DNA from: Enterovirga sp. | GTDB taxonomy: Bacteria > Pseudomonadota > Alphaproteobacteria > Rhizobiales > Beijerinckiaceae | Assembly (NCBI GenBank): GCA_028290385.1 | Contig: JAQGJZ010000010.1 | Span: forward strand, 1-6,322 | Reading direction: 5' to 3' | DNA: 6,322 nucleotides | Shown: one piece after another, positions 1 through 6,203 of the stretch | Layout of the letters: the number at the start of each line of letters is the position of its first letter | Numbering within the stretch: the stretch's first letter is position 1 | Made by a program: the position numbers and the translations under genes | The notes under the pieces: model-generated | What the model was told of the DNA's origin: nothing | What the model saw: the letters and a program-made list of their open reading frames with translations, nothing else | The model's database searches: none

Positions 1-895
1 CGAAGTCCGCGAGGTAGTTCTGCATGGTCACGATCTCGGCGGCGCCGACCGCCGGGCCGAAGACCGTGCCCAGGCCGCCGACCAGCGTCATCAGCACCAC
101 TTCGCCCGACATGGACCAGTGCACGTCCGTCAGCGACGCGAGCTGGAACACGATGGCCTTCACGGAGCCGGCGAGCCCCGCGAGCGTGGTCGACAGAACA
201 AACACAGCGAGCTTGTACTGGCTCGCCCGGTAGCCGAGCGAGATCGCGCGCGGCTCGTTATCCCGGATCGCCTTGAGCACCTGCCCGAAGGGCGAGTGGA
301 TGATGCGGTAGATCAGGCCCAGGCCGAACAGGAACACGGCCGCGACCAGGAAATACAGGCTGCGGTCGTCGGCAAGGCTGATCACCCCGAAGAGGTGGCC
401 GCGCGGCACCGCCTGGATGCCGTCCTCCCCGCCCGTGAACTTCGCCTGCACGCAGAAGAAGAACACCATCTGCGCGAGCGCGAGGGTGATCATCGAGAAG
501 TAGATGCCCTGCCGCCGGATCGCCACGGCCCCGAAGGCAAGCCCGAGAAGAGCCGCGGTCGCCGTGCCCGTGAGGATGGCGAGTTCCGGCGAGAAGCCCC
601 AAACCTTTGCCGAATAGGCCGAAAGGTAGCTCGCCATGCCGAAATACGCGGCATGCCCGAAGGAAAGGAGGCCGCCGTAGCCAAGCAGAAGGTTGAAGGC
701 CAGCGCGAACAGCGCAAAGCACAGCACCTTCATCAGGAACACGGGATAGAGCACGTAGGGCGCGATCAGGAGCGCCACCGCGATCCCGATGAACACCTTG
801 AGGTGGAAGGACGCCGTCCCGCGCGGCTCGTGCAGAACGGCCGGGATGTCGGTGTCGGCTGGCAGCGCCGTGCCGGCGGTGGTGGCGTTGGCCAT
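1..895 (-). CDS. livM: LivM-like ABC importer permease, C-terminus cut off by window edge
   Basis: This is an inner-membrane permease of the LivM family, which pairs with LivH to form the translocation channel of HAAT-type importers. The visible part is 298 residues starting from ATG at 895-893 and remains open at base 1. A hydrophilic N-terminal stretch of about 33 residues precedes the first membrane segment (about 34-55). The family signature NLLLGYGGLLSFGHAAYFG lies at 68-86, followed by YFSMITLALAQM at 132-143. The cytoplasmic ATPase-contact loop RDNEPRAISLGY lies at 211-222, and the late LVGGLGTVFGP motif at 271-281. LivM proteins usually continue a few tens of residues past this point with one more hydrophobic segment, so only the tail is missing. 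A good Shine-Dalgarno, GGGAGG (909-904), sits 8 nt upstream inside the end of livH. The start shares one base with the livH stop (TGATG), implying translational coupling. The family is certain; the substrate is not. Confidence 0.95.
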   Translation of the reverse strand, partial: MANATTAGTALPADTDIPAVLHEPRGTASFHLKVFIGIAVALLIAPYVLYPVFLMKVLCFALFALAFNLLLGYGGLLSFGHAAYFGMASYLSAYSAKVWGFSPELAILTGTATAALLGLAFGAVAIRRQGIYFSMITLALAQMVFFFCVQAKFTGGEDGIQAVPRGHLFGVISLADDRSLYFLVAAVFLFGLGLIYRIIHSPFGQVLKAIRDNEPRAISLGYRASQYKLAVFVLSTTLAGLAGSVKAIVFQLASLTDVHWSMSGEVVLMTLVGGLGTVFGPAVGAAEIVTMQNYLADF

Positions 896-1971
896 CAGGA
901 GGCCCTCCCGAACAGGCCGGCCGGCTTCACGAGCAGGACCAGCACCATGATGACGAAAATAACGGTCGAGGAGGCTTCGGGGTAGAAGACCTTGGTGAGC
1001 CCCTCGACGAGGCCGAGCGCGAAGCCGGTGATGATCGAGCCGAGGATGGACCCCATCCCGCCGATCACGACCACGGCGAAAACCACGATGATCAGATCGG
1101 CGCCCATGTTCGGGTTCACCGAATAGATCGGCGCCGCAAGCACGCCCGCGAAGGCCGCGAGCGCGACTCCGAACCCATAGGTCAGCGTGATCATAAGGGG
1201 CACGTTCACGCCGAAGGCGCCGACCAGCGTCGGGTTCTCGGTCGCGGCCCTGAGATACGCGCCGAGCTTCGTTTTCTCGATGATGAACCAGGTCGCCATG
1301 CAGACGACGAGCGACGCCACGATGACCCAACCGCGATAGTTCGGCATGAACATGATGGGCGCGTCGAAGATGCGGATCTGCTGCCCGCCGGAGAGCTGGG
1401 ACGGGATGCTGTAGGGCAGGCCCGACACGCCGTACTCGTTCCGGAACAGACCCTGGATGATCAGCGCGAGGCCGAAGGTGAGGAGCAGGCCGTAGAGGTG
1501 GTCGACATGAACCGTCGAGGTCTGGCTCGGACGCTTCCAGGCGTAGACGGAGGCGGCAGCAACACCGATCGCCGCGGCGCCCGCGAAGGCGGCCGTCGGT
1601 CCGATGCGCAGACCATAGAAGAGCAGGAGGAAGCCGAGCGCCGAGGCGCCGATCAGGACGAAGCTCTGGCGTTGGTTCGTGAAACTCAGCGGAGCGATGT
1701 AGTTGCGCTCGATCAGCATGCCCACGAACCCGACCGCGAGCGGCGCCAGCAGCAGGGCCCACCAATAGCCGATGCCGAGATAGTTCAGCAGCATCCAGGC
1801 CACGAACGCGCCCATCATGTAGAGCGCGCCGTGCGTGAAGTTGATGATGTTGAGGAGTCCGAAGATGACCGCGAGCCCTAGGCTCAGGATCGCGTAGAAG
1901 GACCCGTTGATCAGCCCTAGGAGGAGCTGTCCGAAGAGCGCCGCGCTGGGAACCCCGAAGATCGTGATCAT
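895..1971 (-). CDS. livH: LivH-like ABC importer permease with central insertion
   Basis: This is the second membrane subunit of the importer and the partner of LivM. The 358-residue product has the typical LivH N-terminus: GLINGSFYAILSLGLAVIFG at about 19-38 and NIINFTHGALYMMGAF at 41-56. The conserved DHLYGLLLTFGLALIIQG lies at 157-174, the ATPase-contact region RAATENPTLVGAFGVN at 241-256, and AVVVIGGMGSILGS at 299-312. The protein ends in KPAGLFGRAS, the usual LivH tail. Most LivH proteins are about 290-310 residues long. The excess here lies between ERNYIAPLSF and the HLYGLLLTFG motif, roughly residues 96-152, and contains two additional hydrophobic stretches. The start is ATG at 1971-1969, with only a weak AGGCGG upstream. 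That start overlaps, as ATGA, the stop of a 63-codon frame coming from the preceding intergenic region. The 3' end is coupled to livM. Confidence 0.95.
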   Translation of the reverse strand: MITIFGVPSAALFGQLLLGLINGSFYAILSLGLAVIFGLLNIINFTHGALYMMGAFVAWMLLNYLGIGYWWALLLAPLAVGFVGMLIERNYIAPLSFTNQRQSFVLIGASALGFLLLFYGLRIGPTAAFAGAAAIGVAAASVYAWKRPSQTSTVHVDHLYGLLLTFGLALIIQGLFRNEYGVSGLPYSIPSQLSGGQQIRIFDAPIMFMPNYRGWVIVASLVVCMATWFIIEKTKLGAYLRAATENPTLVGAFGVNVPLMITLTYGFGVALAAFAGVLAAPIYSVNPNMGADLIIVVFAVVVIGGMGSILGSIITGFALGLVEGLTKVFYPEASSTVIFVIMVLVLLVKPAGLFGRAS

Positions 1972-1995
1972 GCCGCCTGTCTCAGCTCGACGCGC

Positions 1996-2156
1996 TTTCC
2001 TCCCCCTTGCGGGGAGGACTTGAAGGTGGGGGCCGCCGAAACGGGCCGCGGGACCGGTCGGCCGCGAACGACCGTGGCATCGCCGGTCGTTCCCTGCGAC
2101 CCTCTGCTACCATGTCCGGCCGCCACGCCTAGGCCCTCCCGGCGAGGGGACGGAAA
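1996..2156. repeat. Intergenic palindromic (REP/MITE-like) element between SBP2 and livH
   Basis: This gap holds nested imperfect inverted repeats. The outer ends are TTTCCTCCCC on the left and the complement of TTTCCGTCCCC on the right. Inside, GGTGGGGGCCG (2025-2035) faces CGGCCGCCACGCC (2117-2129), which is largely complementary. At the centre, GAACGACCG (2066-2074) pairs perfectly with CGGTCGTTC (2084-2092). The left end itself folds into an 8-bp hairpin (1998-2005 with 2011-2018) and the right end into a 5-bp one (2134-2138 with 2144-2148). CTCCCC..GGGGAG elements of this type are dispersed between genes of many Hyphomicrobiales genomes, so I read this as a non-autonomous repeat insertion. 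Copy number cannot be seen here. No promoter or terminator T-tract is evident in it. Confidence 0.55.
2066..2092. other. Central 9-bp hairpin of the intergenic element
   Basis: Bases 2066-2074 and 2084-2092 are perfect reverse complements (GAACGACCG / CGGTCGTTC) separated by a 9-nt loop. The hairpin sits almost exactly at the midpoint of the larger inverted-repeat element, so it could be the tip of one long folded structure. In the operon transcript it lies between SBP2 and livH and could slow 3'-exonuclease decay of the SBP part or lower read-through into the permease genes. No U-tract follows on either strand. Confidence 0.5.
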
Positions 2157-2162
2157 CATCGG

Positions 2163-3380
2163 TCAGCTTTTCTTCACGAGCGGGCAGTTGCCTTCCGCGA
2201 GGGGCCGGAACGCTTCTTCGGTCGGGATCGTCGCGACGGTCTTGTAGAGATCCCACTCGCCCTTCGATTCCTCCGGCCTCTTCACCTCGAACAGATACAT
2301 CGGGTGAATGGCGCGGCCATCGGCCCGGACCGAGCCCCTGCCGAAGAGCGGATCGTCGATCGGCGTCTCCTTCATCTTGGCCATCACGGCCGCGGTGTCC
2401 TTGCTCTTCGTCGCCTCGACGGCCTTGAGGTAGTGGATGATGCTCGAATACACGCCCGCCTGGGCGCTGGTCGGCATCCTGCCGCCGAACTTCGCGGCGA
2501 AGCGCTTGGAGAACTCGCGCGTCGCGTCGTTCTGGTCCCAGTAGAACGCTTCCGTCAGCACCAGCCCCTGTGCCGCCTTGAGGCCGAGCGCCTTCACGTC
2601 GGACGAGAAGATGAGCAGGCCGGCGAGGTTCTGCCCGCCCTGCGTGATGCCGAACTCCGAAGCCTGCTTGATGGAGTTGATCGTATCCGAGCCGGCATTG
2701 GCGAGCGCGATCACCTTGGCTTTCGAGCCCTGCGCCTGCAGCAGGAAGGACGAAAAGTCCGAGGCCGAGAGCGGGTGCTTCACGGCGCCGAGCACCTTGC
2801 CGCCCGCCTTATTGACGGCGTTGGTGGTGTCGCGCTCGAGCGCCGCCCCAAAGGCATAATCCGCCGTGAGGAAGAACCAGCTGTCGCCGCCCTTCTTCGT
2901 CATGGCGGTGCCGGTGCCGTTCGCGAGCGCCCAGGTGTCGTAGGTCCAGTGGACGTTGTTCGGCGTGCACTTCTCGCCGGTGAGGTCGGACGTCCCGCCG
3001 CCCGAGGGCATGAAGATCTTGTTCTTCTCGCGGGTCACTTCGGACACCGCGAGCGCGACGGACGAGGTGGTGACGTCGAGAATGACGTCCACGCCGTCCT
3101 GGTCGTACCACTTGCGGGCGATCGCCGAGCCGTTATCCGGCTTGTTCTGGTGGTCGGCCGAGACGATCTCGGCCTTGATGCCCTTCTCGGCCGCCTTGAA
3201 ATCCTCGACCGCCATCTGGGCGGCGACGACCGAGCCGGGGCCGGAGATGTCGGCATAGAGCCCGGACATGTCGTTCAGGACGCCGAGCTTCACCGACACC
3301 TGCGCCTGAGCCGCGCTGGCCCAGGCTGCCGCGGAGACCGAGACGGCCAAGGCGGCCGCCAATGTACCGAACCTCTTCAT
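2163..3380 (-). CDS. Periplasmic substrate-binding protein 2 of the HAAT importer
   Basis: This is a type I periplasmic binding protein (Peripla_BP_6/LivK-like) that captures the ligand and delivers it to the LivHM permease. The product has 405 residues. A Sec signal peptide (MKRFGTL, then an Ala/Val-rich core) has a likely cleavage after AQA at residue 27, so the mature protein begins QVSVKLGVLNDMSG. The lobe-I motif ADHQNKPD is at 75-82. TTSSVALAVS (104-113) and PSGGGTSDLTG (125-135) probably line the pocket, and WFFLTADYAFG (168-178) and ANAGSDTINSIKQASEFG (227-244) follow. The protein ends GNCPLVKKS. An AGGGAAG Shine-Dalgarno at 3392-3386 lies 5 nt before the ATG. It is a close paralogue of the gene immediately upstream (about two-thirds identical by eye), including the C-terminal CPLVKK and the Cys pair C138/C399. 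The ligand is unknown: branched-chain amino acids are the default label, but aromatic acids or amides are possible. Confidence 0.93.
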   Translation of the reverse strand: MKRFGTLAAALAVSVSAAAWASAAQAQVSVKLGVLNDMSGLYADISGPGSVVAAQMAVEDFKAAEKGIKAEIVSADHQNKPDNGSAIARKWYDQDGVDVILDVTTSSVALAVSEVTREKNKIFMPSGGGTSDLTGEKCTPNNVHWTYDTWALANGTGTAMTKKGGDSWFFLTADYAFGAALERDTTNAVNKAGGKVLGAVKHPLSASDFSSFLLQAQGSKAKVIALANAGSDTINSIKQASEFGITQGGQNLAGLLIFSSDVKALGLKAAQGLVLTEAFYWDQNDATREFSKRFAAKFGGRMPTSAQAGVYSSIIHYLKAVEATKSKDTAAVMAKMKETPIDDPLFGRGSVRADGRAIHPMYLFEVKRPEESKGEWDLYKTVATIPTEEAFRPLAEGNCPLVKKS

Positions 3381-3935
3381 CTGCGCTTCCCTGTTTCAGT
3401 GGGGAGGCCCGGCCGGCCTCCCCCTTTTATTCTCGCCTGCTCAGGTCTTCTTCACGAGCGGGCAGCCACCTTGGTCCAGAGGACGCCAGACCTGATCGGC
3501 CGGGACCTTGGCGAGGATCTTCGCCACGTCCCACTCGCCCTTCGATTCTTCCGGCTTCTTCACCTCGAGCAGAAACGCGTCGTGGATCTTGCGGCCATCC
3601 TCGCGGATGCTGCCCTTGCCGAACAGGATGTCGTCGGTAGGCGTGGCCTTCATGCGGGCCATGACCTTGCCGGCGTCCTTCGACTTCTCGGCCGCCACGG
3701 CCTTTAGGTAGTGGAGAACGCTCCCGTAGACGCCCGCATTCGTCATGTTCGGCATGCGGTTGTTCAGCCGCTCGCCCATGCGCTTGGACCAGGCGCGGGT
3801 CTGCTCGTTCTCATCCCAGTAGAAGGTCTCGCTGAACACGAGCCCCTGCGCGGTCTTGAGCCCGAGCGCTTTGACGTCGTTCACGAAGACGAGCATGCCC
3901 GCGAGGCTCTGCCCGCCCTGCGTGATGCCGAACTC
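2630..3935. repeat. Direct repeats from the SBP gene duplication
   Basis: The two SBP genes share long exact DNA matches in the same order. Examples are 28 identical bases at 2630-2657 and 3908-3935, around CGTGATGCCGAACTC, and about 25 identical bases in the block around CTGCAGCAGGAAGGACGA (near 2730-2754 and near 4008-4031). They lie about 1.28 kb apart in the same orientation, consistent with tandem duplication of one ancestral SBP gene. Confidence 0.7.
3401..3423. terminator. GC-rich hairpin between the two SBP genes; terminator-like on the plus strand
   Basis: GGGGAGGCC (3401-3409) pairs perfectly with GGCCTCCCC (3415-3423) around a 5-nt loop. Read on the plus strand, the stem is followed by CTTTTATT, which resembles an intrinsic terminator and could stop antisense transcription. 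Read on the minus (operon) strand there is no T-tract after it, so it should not end the operon mRNA. There it more likely acts as a 3' stabiliser for the SBP1 message or a processing boundary, a common way to obtain extra binding protein. The stem and sequence are directly visible; the roles are inferred. Confidence 0.55.
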
Positions 3936-4655
3936 GGCCGCCTGCTTGATCGAGTTGACCGTGTCGCCGCCGGCATTGGCGAGGCCGATGACCTTCGCCT
4001 TGGATGCCTGCGCCTGCAGCAGGAAGGACGAGAAGTCGGTCGATGGGAACGGCGTCTTGACCGAGCCCAGCACCTTGCCGCCAGCCTTGGTGACCACCGC
4101 GGCGGTGTCGCGCTCCAGCGCGTGCCCGAAGGCGTAATCCGCGGTTAGGAAGAACCAGGTGTTCCCGCCCTGCTTCACCATGGCGCCGCCGGTCACGTTG
4201 GCGAGCTGAACCGTGTCGTACGCCCAGTGCACGGTGTTAGGCGAGCATTGCGCGCCCGTCAGGTCCGACGTCGCGGCACCCGAGTTCATGAAGATCTTGT
4301 TCTTTTCGCGCGTGATCTGGCTGATCGCGAGCGCGACTGAGGAGGTCGGCACGTCCAGGATGACGTCGACGCCCTCCTGGTCGTACCACTGCCGGGCGAT
4401 GTTGGCCCCGATATCCGGCTTGTTCTGGTGATCGGCCGCAACGATGTCGACCTTGATGTCGTCGCCGATGATCTTCTGGGCGCGCGCATCCTCGACGGCC
4501 ATGCGGGCCGCGACGACCGAGCCTTCCCCACCGATGTCGGAATAGACGCCGGAGCGATCGTTCAAGATGCCCAGCTTCACGGAGACTTGCGCCTCGGCGG
4601 CGGTCGCCATGACCGCCGCCAGAGTGACAGCCGACAGTAACGTTCCTGCTCTCAT
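3441..4655 (-). CDS. Periplasmic substrate-binding protein 1 of the HAAT importer
   Basis: This is a type I periplasmic binding protein of the LivK/Peripla_BP_6 group and the first of two tandem copies. The product has 404 residues. Its signal peptide MRAGTLLSAVTLAAVMATAAEA is probably cleaved after residue 22, leaving QVSVKLGILNDRSG as the mature N-terminus, almost the same as in the second copy. Pocket-side segments are PTSSVALAIS (103-112) and NSGAATSDLTG (124-134), followed by WFFLTADYAFGHALERD (167-183) and GLANAGGDTVNSIKQAAEFG (224-243). It ends GGCPLVKKT, with Cys at 137 and 398. The start is well supported: a strong AGGGAGGA Shine-Dalgarno at 4670-4663 lies 7 nt before the ATG. Its own strong ribosome site after the 42-nt gap from livF fits the need for binding protein in excess over membrane subunits. 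The ligand is not determinable from sequence. Placement between ATPase and permease genes makes a role in this importer very likely. Confidence 0.94.
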   Translation of the reverse strand: MRAGTLLSAVTLAAVMATAAEAQVSVKLGILNDRSGVYSDIGGEGSVVAARMAVEDARAQKIIGDDIKVDIVAADHQNKPDIGANIARQWYDQEGVDVILDVPTSSVALAISQITREKNKIFMNSGAATSDLTGAQCSPNTVHWAYDTVQLANVTGGAMVKQGGNTWFFLTADYAFGHALERDTAAVVTKAGGKVLGSVKTPFPSTDFSSFLLQAQASKAKVIGLANAGGDTVNSIKQAAEFGITQGGQSLAGMLVFVNDVKALGLKTAQGLVFSETFYWDENEQTRAWSKRMGERLNNRMPNMTNAGVYGSVLHYLKAVAAEKSKDAGKVMARMKATPTDDILFGKGSIREDGRKIHDAFLLEVKKPEESKGEWDVAKILAKVPADQVWRPLDQGGCPLVKKT

Positions 4656-4697
4656 CCCCGTGTCCTCCCTGTTGCCAGTTGTGTTTGAGCCCCGATC

Positions 4698-5441
4698 TTA
4701 GACGCCGAGGTATCGGTGGAGCTTGTCGATGTTCTGGTCGAGCACCTCGTTCGGGATCATGTCGACGACTTTTCCCTGTTCGACGACATAATGCCGGTTC
4801 GCGACGGTTTGGGCGAAGCGGAAGTTCTGCTCCACCAGGATGATGGTGAAACCCTCCCCCTTCAGCCGTTCGATCGTGCGGCCGATCTGCTGTACGATGA
4901 CCGGGGCGAGGCCCTCCGTCGGCTCGTCGAGCAGCAGCAGCTTGGCGCCCGTGCGCAGGATGCGGCCGATCGCCAGCATCTGCTGCTCGCCGCCGGACAG
5001 CTTCGTGCCCTGGCTGCCCGACCGCTCGCGCAGATTGGGGAAGAGTTCGTAGATCTGATCCACGCTGAGCCCGCCCGGCTTCACGATCGGGGGCAGGGTC
5101 AGGTTCTCGTAGACGGAGAGGCTCGCGAAGATGCCGCGCTCCTCCGGCACGTAGCCGACCCCCAGCCGCGCGATCGAGCGCGAGGGCATCCGGATGGTCT
5201 CGGCACCGTCGAAGGTCACCGAGCCGGTGCGCTTGCCCATGATCCCGATGATGGACCGGAGCGTCGTGGTCTTCCCGGCCCCGTTGCGCCCGAGAAGCGT
5301 GACGACCTCGCCGGGCGCCACATCGAACGTGATCCCGTGCAGGACGTGGCTCTCGCCGTACCACGCCTCGAGATTGTTGACCGCCAGCAGAGGGGCGGCT
5401 GCCGCCCCGGCACGGGGGGCGCGGAGCGCTGCCTCAGCCAT
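4698..5441 (-). CDS. livF: LivF-like ABC transporter ATPase
   Basis: This is one of two cytoplasmic ATPases that power the importer and forms a heterodimer with LivG. From ATG 5441-5439 the product is 247 residues, slightly longer than typical LivF because of an Ala-rich N-terminus (about 17 residues). The Walker A motif GRNGAGKTT is at 51-59. The Q-loop region reads GYVPEERGIF (97-106), with Glu in place of Gln as usual for LivF. The ABC signature LSGGEQQ is at 148-154 and the Walker B LLLLDEP at 168-174. The switch region VEQN carries Gln205 instead of His, also a LivF family trait. I chose the ATG because GGAG lies 6 nt upstream and the resulting 8-nt overlap with the livG stop (ATGGCTGA) is a normal coupling arrangement. 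A TTG at 5465 in the same frame would add 8 residues, but it has no visible Shine-Dalgarno and overlaps livG by 32 nt. Confidence 0.94.
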   Translation of the reverse strand: MAEAALRAPRAGAAAAPLLAVNNLEAWYGESHVLHGITFDVAPGEVVTLLGRNGAGKTTTLRSIIGIMGKRTGSVTFDGAETIRMPSRSIARLGVGYVPEERGIFASLSVYENLTLPPIVKPGGLSVDQIYELFPNLRERSGSQGTKLSGGEQQMLAIGRILRTGAKLLLLDEPTEGLAPVIVQQIGRTIERLKGEGFTIILVEQNFRFAQTVANRHYVVEQGKVVDMIPNEVLDQNIDKLHRYLGV

Positions 5442-6189
5442 GCCCGGCTCCGATATAGGCTTCAATCACGCGGGGGTCCTTGGAAACGACGTCGTAATTG
5501 CCCTCGGCGAGCACGTTGCCGCGCGCCAGAACCGTGATGGTGTCCGACAGCGAGGCGACGACCGAGAGGTTGTGCTCGACCATCAGGATGGTGCGGTTCT
5601 GCGAGGCCCGCCGGATCAGCTGGGAATTGCGGTCCACGTCCTCGTGGCCCATGCCAGCCATCGGCTCGTCCAGCAGCATCATCTCGGGATCGAGCGCCAG
5701 CGTGGTGGCGATCTCGAGCGCGCGCTTGCGGCCATAGGAGAGCTCCACGGCCGTGTGATTGCGGAACTCCGCGAGCCCGACCTGCTCGACAAGGCTGAGC
5801 GCGTCGCCGTTGAGCTCGTTCAGCACGCGCTCGGAGCGCCAGAAATCGAAGGAATCCCCCCGCTTTCGCTGCAGGGCGATGCGGACGTTCTCGAGCACCG
5901 TGAGATGGCCGAACACGGCCGAGATCTGGAAGGAGCGGACAAGGCCGAGGCGAGCCACGTCGGCCGGCTTCATCTTGGTGATGTCGCGGCCGTTATAAAC
6001 GATCGAGCCCCGGCTCGGCTGGAGGAACTTGGTCAGGAGGTTGAAGCAGGTCGTCTTTCCTGCCCCGTTGGGACCGATCAGCGCGTGGATGGTGCCGCGC
6101 CTGACCTTCAGATCAACCTCACCGACCGCCGTGAAGCCCTTGAAATCACGGCCGAGACCGCGCGTCGACAGAATGATGTCGTCAGCCAT
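5434..6189 (-). CDS. livG: LivG-like ABC transporter ATPase
   Basis: This is the other cytoplasmic ATPase of the importer and the first gene of the operon within the window. The product has 251 residues, close to the usual LivG length of about 255. The Walker A motif GPNGAGKTT is at 39-47 and the Q-loop Gln88 is in RSFQIS. The LivG-specific helical segment follows (about 100-145). The ABC signature is LSYGRKR at 150-156, with Arg where most LivG proteins have Gln. The Walker B LLDEP (172-176) ends in catalytic Glu175, the D-loop region reads AGMGHED, and the H-loop His206 is in VEHN. The ATG at 6189 has only a poor Shine-Dalgarno (GATCGGA directly before it), but no alternative in-frame start is better, and MADDIILSTRGLGRDF aligns with where family members begin. 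The short overlap with livF suggests coupled translation and matched amounts of the two ATPases. Confidence 0.95.
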   Translation of the reverse strand: MADDIILSTRGLGRDFKGFTAVGEVDLKVRRGTIHALIGPNGAGKTTCFNLLTKFLQPSRGSIVYNGRDITKMKPADVARLGLVRSFQISAVFGHLTVLENVRIALQRKRGDSFDFWRSERVLNELNGDALSLVEQVGLAEFRNHTAVELSYGRKRALEIATTLALDPEMMLLDEPMAGMGHEDVDRNSQLIRRASQNRTILMVEHNLSVVASLSDTITVLARGNVLAEGNYDVVSKDPRVIEAYIGAGHG

Positions 6190-6203
6190 TCCGATCTTTG
6201 GTC

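Noticed and set aside
119..985. 288-codon plus-strand open frame
   Set aside because: It is antisense to livM and the end of livH, with His/Arg/Glu-rich low-complexity composition and no domain. The minus-strand permease reading is unambiguous.
1998..2018. 8-bp hairpin before livH as an intrinsic terminator
   Set aside because: In the operon direction the stem is followed by AAGCGCG and not a T-tract, and livH/livM have no obvious separate promoter, so termination here is not supported.
2304..3707. 467-codon plus-strand open frame
   Set aside because: It runs antisense across SBP2 and the end of SBP1, is very rich in Arg, Glu, Ala and Gly, shows no recognisable domain, and crosses the SBP intergenic hairpin. 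Both underlying minus-strand genes are clear, so this is a high-GC shadow frame.
4818..4850. Gln in place of His in the LivF switch (VEQN) and Glu in the Q-loop as possible inactivating changes
   Set aside because: Both are usual for LivF-type ATPases, including E. coli LivF, so they are not signs of decay.
4237..5364. 375-codon minus-strand frame spanning the livF/SBP1 junction
   Set aside because: It is the third frame of two well-supported genes, Arg/Gly/His-rich and without motifs. It exists because stop codons are rare in this composition.
4716..5537. 273-codon plus-strand open frame
   Set aside because: It is antisense to livF and the 3' end of livG, and its composition mirrors codon shadows. 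No ribosome site or domain is evident.
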